Counted from the stretch's first letter, positions 8,534 through 18,233 are shown. The stretch: 55,769 bases of DNA from JBCCGI01 sp039029355 (GCA_039029355.1 JBCCGI010000057.1:1-55769), one strand, 5' to 3'. A program made the numbers and translations. The notes: generated by a model from the letters alone, not told the origin.

Positions 8534-8736
8534 ACTGGCTGGGTTCGGTGTGGAACGCCGAATTGCAGGTTCCTGAGAACGGGGCGCCACGGGTCCGGGA
8601 ATGGGGTGATTGGAGAGCTTGGTGCGAGCGGGACGCCGCGCGGGGGCCCCGGAGGCACTCCACCGTGCACAACCCGTTGCCTCACAGCCTCTTAGCCGGC
8701 AGCCAGCACCCCGTTTCCACACCGAACCCAGCCGGT
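8534..8736. mobile_element. miniature inverted-repeat element, copy A
   Basis: The 203-bp segment is bounded by 22-bp inverted repeats at 8534-8555 and 8715-8736 (21 of 22 match), with core CTGGCTGGGTTCGGTGTGG. The same repeat ends the complete IS at 46117-47370 and the element at 52821-53027. Inside it, ATTGCAGGTTCCTG is shared with one end of the 52821 element (ATTGCGGGTTCCTG), and GAGGCAACGGGTTGTG on the other arm matches TAGGCAAGGGTTTGTG there, so the two are relatives in opposite orientation. It has no credible coding frame. It fits a non-autonomous derivative moved by the IS transposase. No clear target duplication is seen. Confidence 0.75.
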
Positions 8737-8757
8737 TCCGGGATGGCGGGAGAGGGG

Positions 8758-11403
8758 TCAAGGGCGCACGACCTCCAGCTCCACTCCCCCCAAGACCAAC
8801 GGCACCCGTCGCAGCTCCTCCTCCCCCCGAAACAGCACCAGCTCCGCCGCGTCGTCCGTCACCTCGCACGGCGGGAACGCCCCCCGCCGACGCGGCACCC
8901 GGTCGTAGTTCCGAGTCGAGTCCACGTGGAAGCCGTTGACGGTGACGACGCGGCCGTCCGCGTCGTGCACCTCGAACCCGTCGGCGGGGTCCTCCTCGGC
9001 CAGCTCGACGCAAAAGCGGGCGAGCCGCGCCATGGCGAGTCGCGCGGCGTGCGGATCCAACTCCTCGACCGGAAACTCGGCGCTCTGCAGGTCCGCGCCC
9101 GACGCCCTGAGAAACACGCTCGAGCGCGGGACCCCCGCGAGCTCGAAGGCCCCGGCGGCATCGGTCCACGTGCCCTCGGCGTAGGCGAGGGTGCGCCCCC
9201 CGACGCGCCGCTCAATGACGAAGCCGACGTGGACGTGCACGCCTTCGATCGGCCGGCCGGTGCGGTCGACGACGCGGCCGGCGACGCGCTCGAAGCAGTG
9301 GTCCGGCGGCACCACGACCTCGACCTCCTCGGCGCCGGCGGGCAGGGGCTCGCTGACGAAGAGGAGACCGGTACGGCGGTTGAAGAAGCGCAGTCGATAG
9401 GAGCGCTCACCCAGGCCCCCGATCCGAAAACGGCCCCCCTCGCCGGTCTTCGCCTGGGCGCCGAGCTGATGCTCGCGCGGCTCCACCGTGCCCTCCTCGA
9501 TCGTCCCGTCGAAGACGTTGACGTCGAGCCCGGCGAGCGGCTCGCCCTGGGCGTCGACGATGCGGCCGGAGATCGCGAGCAGCGGCCCGTCGAGGCGCAC
9601 CAGCAGCCCCTGCACGGTGCCCTCGGAGCGCAGGCGCTCGCCGATGCGGGGCACCGAGCCCGCTCCGTGCTCGGGGTGAAACGCGACCAGGCGGTGCTCG
9701 TCGCGGATCCACCCTGGAACGGGGAGGGCGAAGCGTCCGTCCTCGTCCGTCTCCGTGCGGCGGTCGCGCACAACCACCGTCGCTCCGGCGACCGGCCCGC
9801 CGTTGCCATCGACGACGAGGCCCAGGGCCGCCGGCGGCTCGACCTGGCGCTCGCGCTCCATCACAAGCACGAGATCGTCGCGCGGCTCGTCGGGTATCGC
9901 GGCGTGGCCCTTGCGGTAGCCGCGTCGTGTGGTCGTCAGGCTTAACCCGGGCAGGCGCGGGGCGCGTTCGAGCCGGAACCGACCGTTCGCGCCGCTCAGG
10001 GCCCGGAACACGCGCACGTAGTTGGATTGGAGCGGATAGGGAAAGGCCGGCAACGCATGGGTGTTCGCGACGATCTGGACGTTGATGTCCTTCAGCGGGG
10101 TGCCGTCGTCGTCGACCACGACACCGCCGAAGTCGACCGTCGGGGCGGCCAGGAAGAGCGTCTCACCCGGCCTCGCGCGGCTCGTGCCATGGGTGATCAG
10201 CACCCAGGCGCCAGCCTCGAGCTCGACCTTGCCGCGTTCGGAGCGCACGAAGAGCTCGAAGCTCCCGTCGTGACCCGCGACCGCGCGCGGAGGTGTGTAG
10301 GTGCCGAGCAGCACCTCCGCGGCCAACTCGGGCTGCGGAAAGCCGGCCAGCAGTTCGCGGCGCAGCTCGTCGTCCGCTGCGGCGCGGCGGGCGAGCTCCG
10401 GCGGCACGTGGAGGCGCTCGCCGGTCGCGATCAGCGAGCGGCCGTCGGAGCCGCCCCAGACCGGCAAGGTCCGCTCGCGGTACACCAGCGCGAGGCCGGC
10501 GAGCGGGCGACCGTCGAGATCCAGGAGGCGTCCCGCAAGGCGCACGCGGTCGACCGCGGCGGACGCGGGCTCGGCCGGCGCTCCGGCGGATGCCACGGCC
10601 ACACGGTCGGTTCCGACCGACGCTCGCCCTCCCTGCGGATCGACGCGCGTCTCCGGCTGGGCGGGCGCGACCAGACGCGGTCCTGGGAGCACGCCGGACC
10701 CGGCCCGGGTCGGGCTCGCCGAATCGCCGCGGTCGAACGTCCAGACGGCCGCCGCGAGCACCGCGGCGGCGGAGAGGGCCAGCTTGGCTTGCGTCGTCAT
10801 GAGGAAGGCTCCGAGTCGGACGACGAGGGACGCCGACGCCGCGCCCGCCAGGTGCCCGCCGCGGGTCGCCAGGCCCACCAGCGCCGGGGCCCAGAGCTCG
10901 CGCTCGCCGTACCGCTGGTCGAGACCGCCGCGCAGCTCGGCGAGTCCGCGCTCCAGGTGCGTGTGCACCGTGCTCACCGGGCGGCCGGTGCGCGCGGCGA
11001 TCTCGCGCGGCGGCAGGTCGTCGAAAAAGCGCAGGAGGACTGCGGTGCGGTAGGGCTCCCCAAGCCCCAGGACCTGCGCCGCGACGTCGCGCTGCAGCTC
11101 GACGCGGCGGGTCAGGTCGGCGGTCGAGGGCGCCTCCTCGGGCCGTGCCGCGCGCGCCTCGCGGTCGGCGCGGCGCGCGTCGGCCCGGCCGCGGTCGGCG
11201 ACCTGGCTGCGCAGGATGCGCGCGAGCCAGGCCCGCGGGCTCGCCCCGTGGCGGGGCAGGCTCTTCAGGGCCGCGAGCCAGGCGTCCTGCACCGCATCGT
11301 CGGCGCGCGCGGGGTCGCGGAGCAGCCCCAGCGCCAGCCGGCGGAGCCAGGCGTCGTGCCGGAGCAGGGCCTCGGAGGTCGGTGCGGGAGGGTGGGTCTC
11401 CAT
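8758..11403 (-). CDS. ECF sigma factor fused to membrane span and extracellular repeats
   Basis: One uninterrupted 881-residue frame. Residues about 12-70 are sigma region 2 (LRRLALGLLRDPARADDAVQ) and 105-158 region 4 (YRTAVLLRFFDDLPPREIAA and a helix-turn-helix). Residues about 207-223 form one membrane span (AKLALSAAAVLAAAVWTF). The remaining 650 residues are carboxypeptidase-regulatory-like beta sandwiches (VDGNGGPVAGATVVVRD; VDAQGEPLAGLDVNVFD; VDRTGRPIEGVHVHVGF). The sigma part would be cytoplasmic and the rest outside, giving a polymerase factor tied to the membrane. Release could require proteolysis, which is inference. An internal start at MTTQAKL could make the surface part alone, but the continuous frame argues for fusion. 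Confidence 0.85.
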   Translation of the reverse strand: METHPPAPTSEALLRHDAWLRRLALGLLRDPARADDAVQDAWLAALKSLPRHGASPRAWLARILRSQVADRGRADARRADREARAARPEEAPSTADLTRRVELQRDVAAQVLGLGEPYRTAVLLRFFDDLPPREIAARTGRPVSTVHTHLERGLAELRGGLDQRYGERELWAPALVGLATRGGHLAGAASASLVVRLGAFLMTTQAKLALSAAAVLAAAVWTFDRGDSASPTRAGSGVLPGPRLVAPAQPETRVDPQGGRASVGTDRVAVASAGAPAEPASAAVDRVRLAGRLLDLDGRPLAGLALVYRERTLPVWGGSDGRSLIATGERLHVPPELARRAAADDELRRELLAGFPQPELAAEVLLGTYTPPRAVAGHDGSFELFVRSERGKVELEAGAWVLITHGTSRARPGETLFLAAPTVDFGGVVVDDDGTPLKDINVQIVANTHALPAFPYPLQSNYVRVFRALSGANGRFRLERAPRLPGLSLTTTRRGYRKGHAAIPDEPRDDLVLVMERERQVEPPAALGLVVDGNGGPVAGATVVVRDRRTETDEDGRFALPVPGWIRDEHRLVAFHPEHGAGSVPRIGERLRSEGTVQGLLVRLDGPLLAISGRIVDAQGEPLAGLDVNVFDGTIEEGTVEPREHQLGAQAKTGEGGRFRIGGLGERSYRLRFFNRRTGLLFVSEPLPAGAEEVEVVVPPDHCFERVAGRVVDRTGRPIEGVHVHVGFVIERRVGGRTLAYAEGTWTDAAGAFELAGVPRSSVFLRASGADLQSAEFPVEELDPHAARLAMARLARFCVELAEEDPADGFEVHDADGRVVTVNGFHVDSTRNYDRVPRRRGAFPPCEVTDDAAELVLFRGEEELRRVPLVLGGVELEVVRP

Positions 11404-11548
11404 CGTCTTGCCCGGCGAACGGAGCCGGCGCCGGAATCGACTCGCGCCGCGCGCGGCCTTCCGCGGGGCTTCGACGCAAGGCGATTGTAGTGAACGACTT
11501 GTGAGCCGGGTGCGAGCCGCAAAAGCGCCCGCCCAGCCGCGGGCCGGC

Positions 11549-11554
11549 TACCCT
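11549..11554 (+). promoter_or_regulatory. TACCCT box, likely -10
   Basis: TACCCT ends six bases before the ATG at 11561, the same spacing as before the genes at 2999 and 8518. The only purine stretch between (GTAGGG) is too close to act as a normal ribosome site. Confidence 0.35.
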
Positions 11555-11560
11555 GTAGGG

Positions 11561-13090
11561 ATGATCCCCCTCCGCCGCACCCTCCTCCGTGCCCTCGCGC
11601 CGATCGCGGGGCTCGCGCTGCTCGCGAGCCCCGCGCCGGCCACCTGGTCGATCGTCGCCGTCAACACCGAGACCGGCGAGGTGTGCGTCGCCACCGCAAC
11701 CTGCCTCACCGACCTCGACATCCAGCTGGCCGTGCCGGTGATCGTCGTCGGCCAAGGCGCCGCGGCGGCGCAGTCGTTCGTGTCGTTCGTGAACAAGAAG
11801 AGGATCTACGACGGCTTCCTCGCCGGCGACACGCCGGCCGAGATCCTCGCCTTCCTCGAGGCGAACGACGGCTTCCACCAGGGTCGGCAGTACGGCATCG
11901 TCGACCTGTTCTCGCCCTCGGCGTCGTTCACCGGCTCGTTCGCGGGCGAGGCGAAGGAGGACTTCACCGGCGTGGCGGGCCCGATCAAGTACTCGATCCA
12001 GGGCAACGTCCTGACCGGCGACGAGGTCACGTTCGCGTGCGAGACGGCGCTGCTGTCGACCGCCGGCGACCTGGGGCAGAAGGTGATGGCCGCGATGGAG
12101 GCGGCGCGCGCGCTCGGCGGCGACGGGCGCTGCTCGTGCCACGTGACCCAGCCGACCTCGTGCGGCGTGCCGCCGCCGAGCTTCGACAAATCGGCGCACG
12201 TGGCGTCGATCCAGCTCGCGCGAATCGGTGACGTCGATGGGCCGTGCACTTCGGCGGTGGGGTGCTCGTCGGGCACGTACTACCTCGACCTGAACGTGAT
12301 CGGCGGCTTCAGCGATCCCGAGCCGATCTTCGAGCTGCAGGCGATGTACGACGCGTGGCGCGCGGGCAAGCTGGGCGTGCCCGACCACGTCCTGTCGACG
12401 GTGGGCGCGAGCGCCGACAGGCTGCCCGCCGACGGCCAGACGCAGCTCGCCGTCGAGCTCGACCTCGCCGACGTCGACGGCGTCGCGCTCGCATCGGGCG
12501 GCGCGACGGTGTCGGTCAGCTCCCTCGCCGGCCCCGGCCTGACGACGGTGGGCGCGGTGACCGACAACGGCGACGGCACCTACTCGTTCGCCGTCACCGC
12601 CGGCACGACGGCCGGCACCGAGACGCTGCGTATCGTCGTCGACGATGGCGGCGGGCCGGTGACGCTGCAGCCCGACCTCACGGTCGAGCTCGACCCCGCG
12701 GCGTCGTTCCACGCGGGCTTCGACGAGGTCGCGGCCAGCGCCGACATCGACGTGCCGCTTGTGGTCGACCTCGGGGGTGCCCTCGCCGGCGCGCCGTACG
12801 TGATCCTCGCCTCGGCAGCCGGCACCGCGCCCGGCTTCGTGCTGCCCGGCGGGGCGCTGCTGCCGCTCAACCCCGACGCCTTCACCAGCTTCACGTTCCT
12901 GCATCCGGGACCGCCGCTTCTGCCCGGATCGACGGGGCTGCTCGACGGCGGCGGGCGGGCCCTCGCCGCCTTTGTCGCGCCCGCGGGGGCGCTGACGTCG
13001 GCCGTCGGGCTGCGCCTGGACTGGGCCGCGGCCACGCTGAGCGCACCGTTTTCCTCCTCGGTGGCGGACGGCTTCGACGTGCTGCCCTGA
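11561..13090 (+). CDS. secreted DUF1028 protein with Ig-like domain
   Basis: A signal peptide (LLRALAPIAGLALLASPAPA) precedes a mature start TWSIVAVNTETGEVCVATAT, the hallmark of DUF1028, an Ntn-hydrolase-like family of unknown substrate in which the exposed N-terminal Thr could be the nucleophile. The domain continues to about residue 290, with QYGIVDL and an RCSCHVTQPTSCG cysteine cluster. Next is an Ig/invasin-like segment (SADRLPADGQTQLAVELDLA; DNGDGTYSFAVTAG) and a final beta-rich tail like those on other exported proteins here. DUF1028 proteins are usually about 230-330 residues, so the 509-residue length reflects the added domains. The start at 11561 gives a clean signal peptide. Confidence 0.85.
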   Translation: MIPLRRTLLRALAPIAGLALLASPAPATWSIVAVNTETGEVCVATATCLTDLDIQLAVPVIVVGQGAAAAQSFVSFVNKKRIYDGFLAGDTPAEILAFLEANDGFHQGRQYGIVDLFSPSASFTGSFAGEAKEDFTGVAGPIKYSIQGNVLTGDEVTFACETALLSTAGDLGQKVMAAMEAARALGGDGRCSCHVTQPTSCGVPPPSFDKSAHVASIQLARIGDVDGPCTSAVGCSSGTYYLDLNVIGGFSDPEPIFELQAMYDAWRAGKLGVPDHVLSTVGASADRLPADGQTQLAVELDLADVDGVALASGGATVSVSSLAGPGLTTVGAVTDNGDGTYSFAVTAGTTAGTETLRIVVDDGGGPVTLQPDLTVELDPAASFHAGFDEVAASADIDVPLVVDLGGALAGAPYVILASAAGTAPGFVLPGGALLPLNPDAFTSFTFLHPGPPLLPGSTGLLDGGGRALAAFVAPAGALTSAVGLRLDWAAATLSAPFSSSVADGFDVLP

Positions 13091-13244
13091 CGTTTGCGTT
13101 ACGCGACCCGTGCCCCATCGCTTGTTGGGGCGCCGTTACAATCGGCCTCCCCCTTACAGGTCCTGGTTCGAGCGGCGCTCACGGCCTGGGTTCGCGAGCC
13201 CACGACGCGTCGGCGCGACAACCGCAACCCATCGTCAGAGACAC

Positions 13245-15623
13245 ATGCTCCACGCAACCCTATTGCTCGCCGCCGTCGCCGCCCCGCATGCCGCGGAGAG
13301 TTCACCGAGCAACATCATCCCGGAGCTGCGGCAGGCCTTCGCGGAGAGCCCGGAAGGTGAGACGTTCCGGGTCTATGCGGCGCTGGACGAACGCCTCTCC
13401 TTCGAGGACTTCGCGGGCAAGGTCGAGGGCCTTCCCCGCGGCGAGCGCCAGCAGTTCGTCGAGGACACGCTCCGGTCCTTCGCGGACGCGCGGCAGGGAC
13501 AGGTCCTGTCGCTCCTGAGCCACTTCCAATCGACCGGCGAGGTCGAGTTCTACCGCCAGCTCTGGATCACCAACACGGTCAAGTTCCAGGGCACCCAAGA
13601 GGCGATCGAGACCATCGCGCGCCTCCCCGAAGTCGACTACGTCGGCTGGGTCCCCGCCCGCGAGACGTCGGAGTACACCGACGCGACGCCGGCTCCCGTC
13701 GGCCCGCCCGCGGGCGGCGGCGGCTTCACCACCTTCTACACCCAGGACTTCGAGGGCGGCACGACCCCGGCCGGCGTCTCGTCGACCACCACCGGGTGCG
13801 GCTTCTCCAACGTCACCAGCCTCTACGGGCCGAAGACCGGCTCGTTCCACCTGGTGATGGCGTCGACCACCGACAGCTGCGACAGCACCGCGACCACCAC
13901 CCTGGTCGTCGACCTGTCGGGCGTGCCGACCGCCAAGCTGCAGTTCCAGTTCAAGGACATGTCGGACGAGTTCAACCCGGGGCTCGACGTCCTGGAGGCC
14001 TCGGACGACGGCATCAACTGGGTCTTCGTCGGCGACCTGACCGGCTCGGACGGTTCGTACCTCAACATGGAGTACGACCTCGACCCGCTGGGGATCACCT
14101 ACGACTCCGACGTGTACCTGCGCTGGAGCTGGGCGGACAACTTCGCGCCTGAGACCGACGGCTTCGGCATCGACGACATCGTCATCGCGGACGGCTTCCC
14201 GCCGCCCCCGCCGCCGACGGCCGAGCCGAACCTGGTGCAGCTGCAGGCGACCGCGCTTTGGGACCTCGGGATCAACGGCGACGGCGCCATCCTGATGAAC
14301 ATCGACGACGGCACCGACCTGGATCACCCCGACCTGATCAACCGCATCTGGGTCAACCCGCTCGACCCGCCGGACGGCATCGACAACGACAACAACGGCT
14401 ACATCGACGACTCCAACGGCTGGGACTTCGTCAGCAACGACAACAACCCCGACGCTGGCTCGCACGGCACCAACACGGCCGGGATCATGGTCGGCGACGG
14501 CTCCTCGGGGCTGAAGCTCACCGGCATGGCGCCGGGCGCGCGGCTCGTCGTCGGGCGGATCTCGGGTGAGGACGACCACTGGGAGGCGCTGCAGTACGGC
14601 ATCAGCGTCGGCATCGACTGCTCCTCGTCGTCGTTCTCCTACAAGTGGCCCTTCAGCCCGAAGCCGGACTACCACATGCACCGGTCGGTCTCGGAGATGC
14701 TGCTCGCGGCGGGGATCATCCACGCCAACTCGATCGGCAACCAGGGCGGTAGCCCGAGCTACCCGATCCCGTTCAACATCTCCGCGCCGGGCAACTGCCC
14801 ATCGCCGTGGTTCCACCCGAGCCAGACGCAGGTGAACGGCCGTGTCGCCGGCACGATGGCGTGCGGCGGCATCGAGCTCGACGACTCGGTCTACTCGCCG
14901 TCCGGCATCGGCCCGGCGGCTTGGGAGAACATCCTCACCTACGACTCCGGCTATCCGCACTCGCAGAACCCGGCCTGGTTCGACTATCCCTACGGCGGCT
15001 TCAGCGGCGGCCAGCAGGGGCTCCTCAAGCCCGACGTCGTGACCTACACCAACGTGGCCACGACCTCGCCCGGCGGCGGGCACTCGTCGTCCTTCGGCGG
15101 CACGTCGGCGGCCACGCCGCACCTCGGCGGCGCCCTCGCGCTGATGATCTCGGCCCAGCCGCTGGCCGAGCCGCGGCACATCTCCCAGGCCCTCCAGCGC
15201 ACTGCGGAGGACCTCGGCACGCCCGGCAAGGACAACGACTTCGGCGCCGGCAAGATCCAGGTGCTGGACGCCGCCATGCGGCTGTTCCACATCCTGCGCG
15301 CGGACGACCTCGGCCCGAACCTCGGCGACACGGTCAACGTCGCCGTCGACGGCCAGCCCGGCGACTACTACGCGGCCCTGTGGAGCACGAGCCTCGGCTC
15401 GACCGCCACGCCGGTCGGCACGCTCGACCTCGGCGCGAACTACTTCGTGCTGAACGTCGCGCAGCTCGACGGCGCCGGTAGCGACAGCATCGCGGTGCCC
15501 ATCCCGACCCAGCCGACGCTGATCGGTCTGGACGTGCACATCCAGTCGGTCGAGGACAACCTCGCCGGCACCTTCGGCGACTACCTCTTCTCGGTCGTCG
15601 AGTCGCTCCGCATCTTCCCGTAA
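13245..15623 (+). CDS. secreted subtilisin-like serine protease (S8)
   Basis: The 792-residue product has a signal peptide (MLHATLLLAAVAAPHAA), a prodomain-like region to about 145, and an inserted MAM-like jelly-roll module (TQDFEGGT ... GFGIDDIVIADG, 165-317). The subtilase domain shows the full triad: Asp354 in NIDDGTDLDHPDL, His407 in SHGTNTAG and Ser621 in FGGTSAATPH. A proline-rich hinge (PPPPPPTAEP) separates the last two. An Asp/Asn-rich loop (DGIDNDNNGYIDDSNG) probably binds calcium. The C-terminal 110 residues are the shared beta-rich tail. ATG at 13245 gives the signal peptide; upstream in-frame codons would add improbable sequence. A strong terminator follows. Confidence 0.93.
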   Translation: MLHATLLLAAVAAPHAAESSPSNIIPELRQAFAESPEGETFRVYAALDERLSFEDFAGKVEGLPRGERQQFVEDTLRSFADARQGQVLSLLSHFQSTGEVEFYRQLWITNTVKFQGTQEAIETIARLPEVDYVGWVPARETSEYTDATPAPVGPPAGGGGFTTFYTQDFEGGTTPAGVSSTTTGCGFSNVTSLYGPKTGSFHLVMASTTDSCDSTATTTLVVDLSGVPTAKLQFQFKDMSDEFNPGLDVLEASDDGINWVFVGDLTGSDGSYLNMEYDLDPLGITYDSDVYLRWSWADNFAPETDGFGIDDIVIADGFPPPPPPTAEPNLVQLQATALWDLGINGDGAILMNIDDGTDLDHPDLINRIWVNPLDPPDGIDNDNNGYIDDSNGWDFVSNDNNPDAGSHGTNTAGIMVGDGSSGLKLTGMAPGARLVVGRISGEDDHWEALQYGISVGIDCSSSSFSYKWPFSPKPDYHMHRSVSEMLLAAGIIHANSIGNQGGSPSYPIPFNISAPGNCPSPWFHPSQTQVNGRVAGTMACGGIELDDSVYSPSGIGPAAWENILTYDSGYPHSQNPAWFDYPYGGFSGGQQGLLKPDVVTYTNVATTSPGGGHSSSFGGTSAATPHLGGALALMISAQPLAEPRHISQALQRTAEDLGTPGKDNDFGAGKIQVLDAAMRLFHILRADDLGPNLGDTVNVAVDGQPGDYYAALWSTSLGSTATPVGTLDLGANYFVLNVAQLDGAGSDSIAVPIPTQPTLIGLDVHIQSVEDNLAGTFGDYLFSVVESLRIFP

Positions 15624-15651
15624 GAGCTGGAGACCGCCACCTCGTGAACGA

Positions 15652-15688
15652 GGCGGCGCGCGCCACGCTGGCGCGCGCCGCCTTTTTT
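15652..15688 (+). terminator. intrinsic terminator after the protease gene
   Basis: A perfect 13-bp G/C stem (GGCGGCGCGCGCC and its complement) with a five-base loop ACGCT is followed directly by six T. It lies 29 bases after the stop codon and is the clearest intrinsic terminator in the window. Confidence 0.92.
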
Positions 15689-15798
15689 CGTCGCGGCGCG
15701 GTGGAGGCGTTGCACGGCGGTGACGAGGAGCGCACTCGGCCGCTGCTACGCTCGGCGCGTCCCGCCCCTCCCCACGAGCCAAGAGAGAAGGACCCGCC

Positions 15799-17361
15799 GT
15801 GAAGCTCCCCCTCGCAACGGCACTCCTGGCGTACGCGGCGCCGCTCGCGAACGCCCAAGAGACCCTGGTTGAGACCGGCATGGACGTCCCCGGCCTCGGC
15901 GAGGTCGGCATCGTCACCGACGTGGAGGGCGAGGCCGGCGAAGGCTGGCTGGCCCAGTGCGCCTGCGAGGACGGGCAGGCGCTGATCCGCGACGGCGCGG
16001 CCTGGGTCAAGGCGGGCGATCCGTTGCCTCAGCCGGCCGGGGCGGCGTTCCTGGTCGGGCGGGGGCTCTTCGACGAGCAGGGCCGGCTGGCGTGGAGCGC
16101 GCTCTACGGCAACCTCGGGCAGCCCGGCAGCGGGCTGTACTTCGAAGGCACGGCGCTGCGCTGGAGCGGCGCGCCCTGCGCCGCGCCCGAGGCTGCACCG
16201 GGGACGACGTACGCCGCGCTCACCCTGACCGACGTCGCGGGCCCGGGTACCTCGGCGGTGGTGGCCGAGCTGAGCGAGGGCGGCTCCGCGAACGCGGCCG
16301 TCGTGCTGCTGCGCGTTGACGGGGCCGGTGCGCTGGCCTCCGAGTCGATCGCGCTCCGCGCGGGCGACCAGCCGCCGGGGCTGCCGGCGCCGATCGCGGG
16401 CTTCGGCGAGGTCGCCGTCAACGCCCAGGAGGACGTCCTGGCCGAGCTCGAGTACGCCGGCCCCGGCGGCGTCGAGGAGGCGCTATGCCTCAACGACGCA
16501 CTGCTCGCGCGCACCGGCGAGGCGGCGCCGGTCGCCGGCTCGATCTGGCTCGCGCTCGGCTCGCCGCGCCTGAACGACGCCGGGCAGCACGCGTACCAGG
16601 GCACGCTGACCGACGGCGTCAGCGCCGCTTGGGCGCTGGTCCGCGACGGGGCGCTCTTCGCGCGCGAGGGCGACGTGCTGGCCGACGTGGCGCCCTACGC
16701 GCTGGTCGATCCGCTCGCGAACGAAGGCTCCTACGACCTGGCCGGCGACGGCCGGCTGGTGTGGATCGGGCGGTGGAGCGCGCCCGCGGACAACGTCGGG
16801 CTGTTCGTCGACGAGACGCTCTACCTGCAGGCCGGCGTGAGCCAGGTGAACGGACGCGCGGTCGCGTCCTTCGGGGCGCCGTACGTCGACCCCGGCGGGC
16901 AGACGGTGTCGATCCAGCTCTCGCTCGACGACGGCACCACCGGCGCCTACCGCTTCGGGCTGAGCGGGTCGGTGATCGAGATCCCCGGCTGCACGTCGAT
17001 CCCGGGGGCGCTGAAGCAGGGCGGCGGGAGCCCCGCCGCGCTCGACACGCTGGTGTTCGAGCTCGACCAGGCGCAGTCGGTCGGCGCGATCTCCGTGCTG
17101 GCCGTGTCGATCGGGCCTGCGGTCGCCCCCTGCGGCGCGTTCGTGCCCGGGATCGGCGAGGTGCTGATCGACCTCGCGCCGCCGAGCCCCGCGCTGAGCC
17201 TGGGCGGCCCGCAGTGGCCCGGCGGTCCGATCCAGATCGCGGTGCCGGTGCCTCCGGAGACCGGGGTGACGCTCGCCGCCCAAGGCCTGTTCCTGGACCC
17301 CGCCGCCTTCGGCGAGCCGATCCGACTGACGAACGCGCTCGAAATCCTGGTGGGTCTCTAG
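15799..17361 (+). CDS. large secreted protein of unknown function
   Basis: GTG start with AGAGAGAAGGA upstream. A signal peptide (MKLPLATALLAYAAPLANA) precedes a 500-residue body made of recurring segments in which a value is described and followed by an Asn/Asp-Gly turn (FGEVAVNAQEDVLAELEYAG; SPRLNDAGQHAYQGTLTDG; ALVRDGALFAREGDVL). This resembles the NxxG tandem-repeat secreted proteins common in Planctomycetota, probably a propeller-like fold. It ends with the beta-rich tail (PPETGVTLAAQGLFLDPAAF ... LTNALEILVGL). No enzyme motif is seen. It sits between the protease and an ECF sigma gene 56 bases downstream. Confidence 0.75.
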   Translation: MKLPLATALLAYAAPLANAQETLVETGMDVPGLGEVGIVTDVEGEAGEGWLAQCACEDGQALIRDGAAWVKAGDPLPQPAGAAFLVGRGLFDEQGRLAWSALYGNLGQPGSGLYFEGTALRWSGAPCAAPEAAPGTTYAALTLTDVAGPGTSAVVAELSEGGSANAAVVLLRVDGAGALASESIALRAGDQPPGLPAPIAGFGEVAVNAQEDVLAELEYAGPGGVEEALCLNDALLARTGEAAPVAGSIWLALGSPRLNDAGQHAYQGTLTDGVSAAWALVRDGALFAREGDVLADVAPYALVDPLANEGSYDLAGDGRLVWIGRWSAPADNVGLFVDETLYLQAGVSQVNGRAVASFGAPYVDPGGQTVSIQLSLDDGTTGAYRFGLSGSVIEIPGCTSIPGALKQGGGSPAALDTLVFELDQAQSVGAISVLAVSIGPAVAPCGAFVPGIGEVLIDLAPPSPALSLGGPQWPGGPIQIAVPVPPETGVTLAAQGLFLDPAAFGEPIRLTNALEILVGL

Positions 17362-17417
17362 CAGAAGCCAAAGTTCCGATGCACCTCGCTAGCACGCGGG
17401 GGCAAAATCGAGGGGCG

Positions 17418-18098
17418 ATGTCGTCCCCCGAAACATGCTGGACGGCGCTGCGCTCCGCCGCCGCCGGCGGAGAGAGCGAGCGCGCGAGCTTCAGCGAGCT
17501 CTACCTGCCGGTCGTCCGCGCCAGCCTGACGGCGCGCTGGCGCGGCGGGCCGCTCGAGGGCGAGGTGGACGACGCGGTGCAGGAGGTGCTGGTCGAGTGC
17601 CTGCGCGACGGCGGGATCCTCGAGCGCGCGGTCGAGCGCGCCGACCGCGGCTTTCGCGCGTGGCTCTACGGCGCGACGCGCAACGTCGCCCGGCGCTTTG
17701 AGGAGCGGCGCTGGCGGCGCGAGGACGCGCCGGGCGCCGACACCTTCCGCGGCGATGAGCGCGAGGCGGCCGACACGTCGCTCTCCGGCGTTTTCGACCG
17801 CGAGTGGGCCCGGGGGCTGGTGCGCGCCGCGCGGGAGCTCCTGGTGCAGAAGGCGGACGCCGCGAGCGAGGCGGCGCGGCGCCGGGTCGAGCTGCTCCGG
17901 CTGCGCTTCTTCGACGACCTGCCGATCCGCGAGATCGCCAAGCGCTGGGACGAGGACCCGGCGCGCGTCCACCACGAGTATGCGGCGGCGCGCAAGGAGT
18001 TCCTGGGGGCGCTCCGCGAGGTCGTGGCCTTCCACAATCCGGACTCGACCCCGTCGGACGTGGACCGCGAGCTGCAGCTGGTGCTCGGCGGGCTCTGA
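17418..18098 (+). CDS. ECF-type RNA polymerase sigma factor
   Basis: The 226-residue product has region 2 (SFSELYLPVVRASLTARWRG; VDDAVQEVLVECL; RGFRAWLYGATRNVARRFEE) and region 4 (RRRVELLRLRFFDDLPIREI and a helix-turn-helix with RVHHEYAAARKEF). Position and size fit the Planctomycetota ECF groups. AGGGG lies a few bases before the ATG. A short C-terminal extension (DSTPSDVDRELQLVLGGL) follows region 4. No dedicated anti-sigma gene is adjacent, and recQ starts 135 bases downstream. Confidence 0.88.
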   Translation: MSSPETCWTALRSAAAGGESERASFSELYLPVVRASLTARWRGGPLEGEVDDAVQEVLVECLRDGGILERAVERADRGFRAWLYGATRNVARRFEERRWRREDAPGADTFRGDEREAADTSLSGVFDREWARGLVRAARELLVQKADAASEAARRRVELLRLRFFDDLPIREIAKRWDEDPARVHHEYAAARKEFLGALREVVAFHNPDSTPSDVDRELQLVLGGL

Positions 18099-18233
18099 AG
18101 CGACGCGGCGCGAAAGGCGCGAAGGCCGTCGCTCGCGCAGCCTCTGCGCACAGCGGCGCTTAGGGCCAGGGCGGCGAAATTTGGCCGGAAACTGAGCCTT
18201 GAACCGCAACCAGGATCCGCTGGAATCGTCTCC

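Noticed and set aside
13137..13142. TACAAT as -10 of the protease gene
   Set aside because: No -35 at a suitable distance and about 100 bases to the start; not enough to call a promoter.
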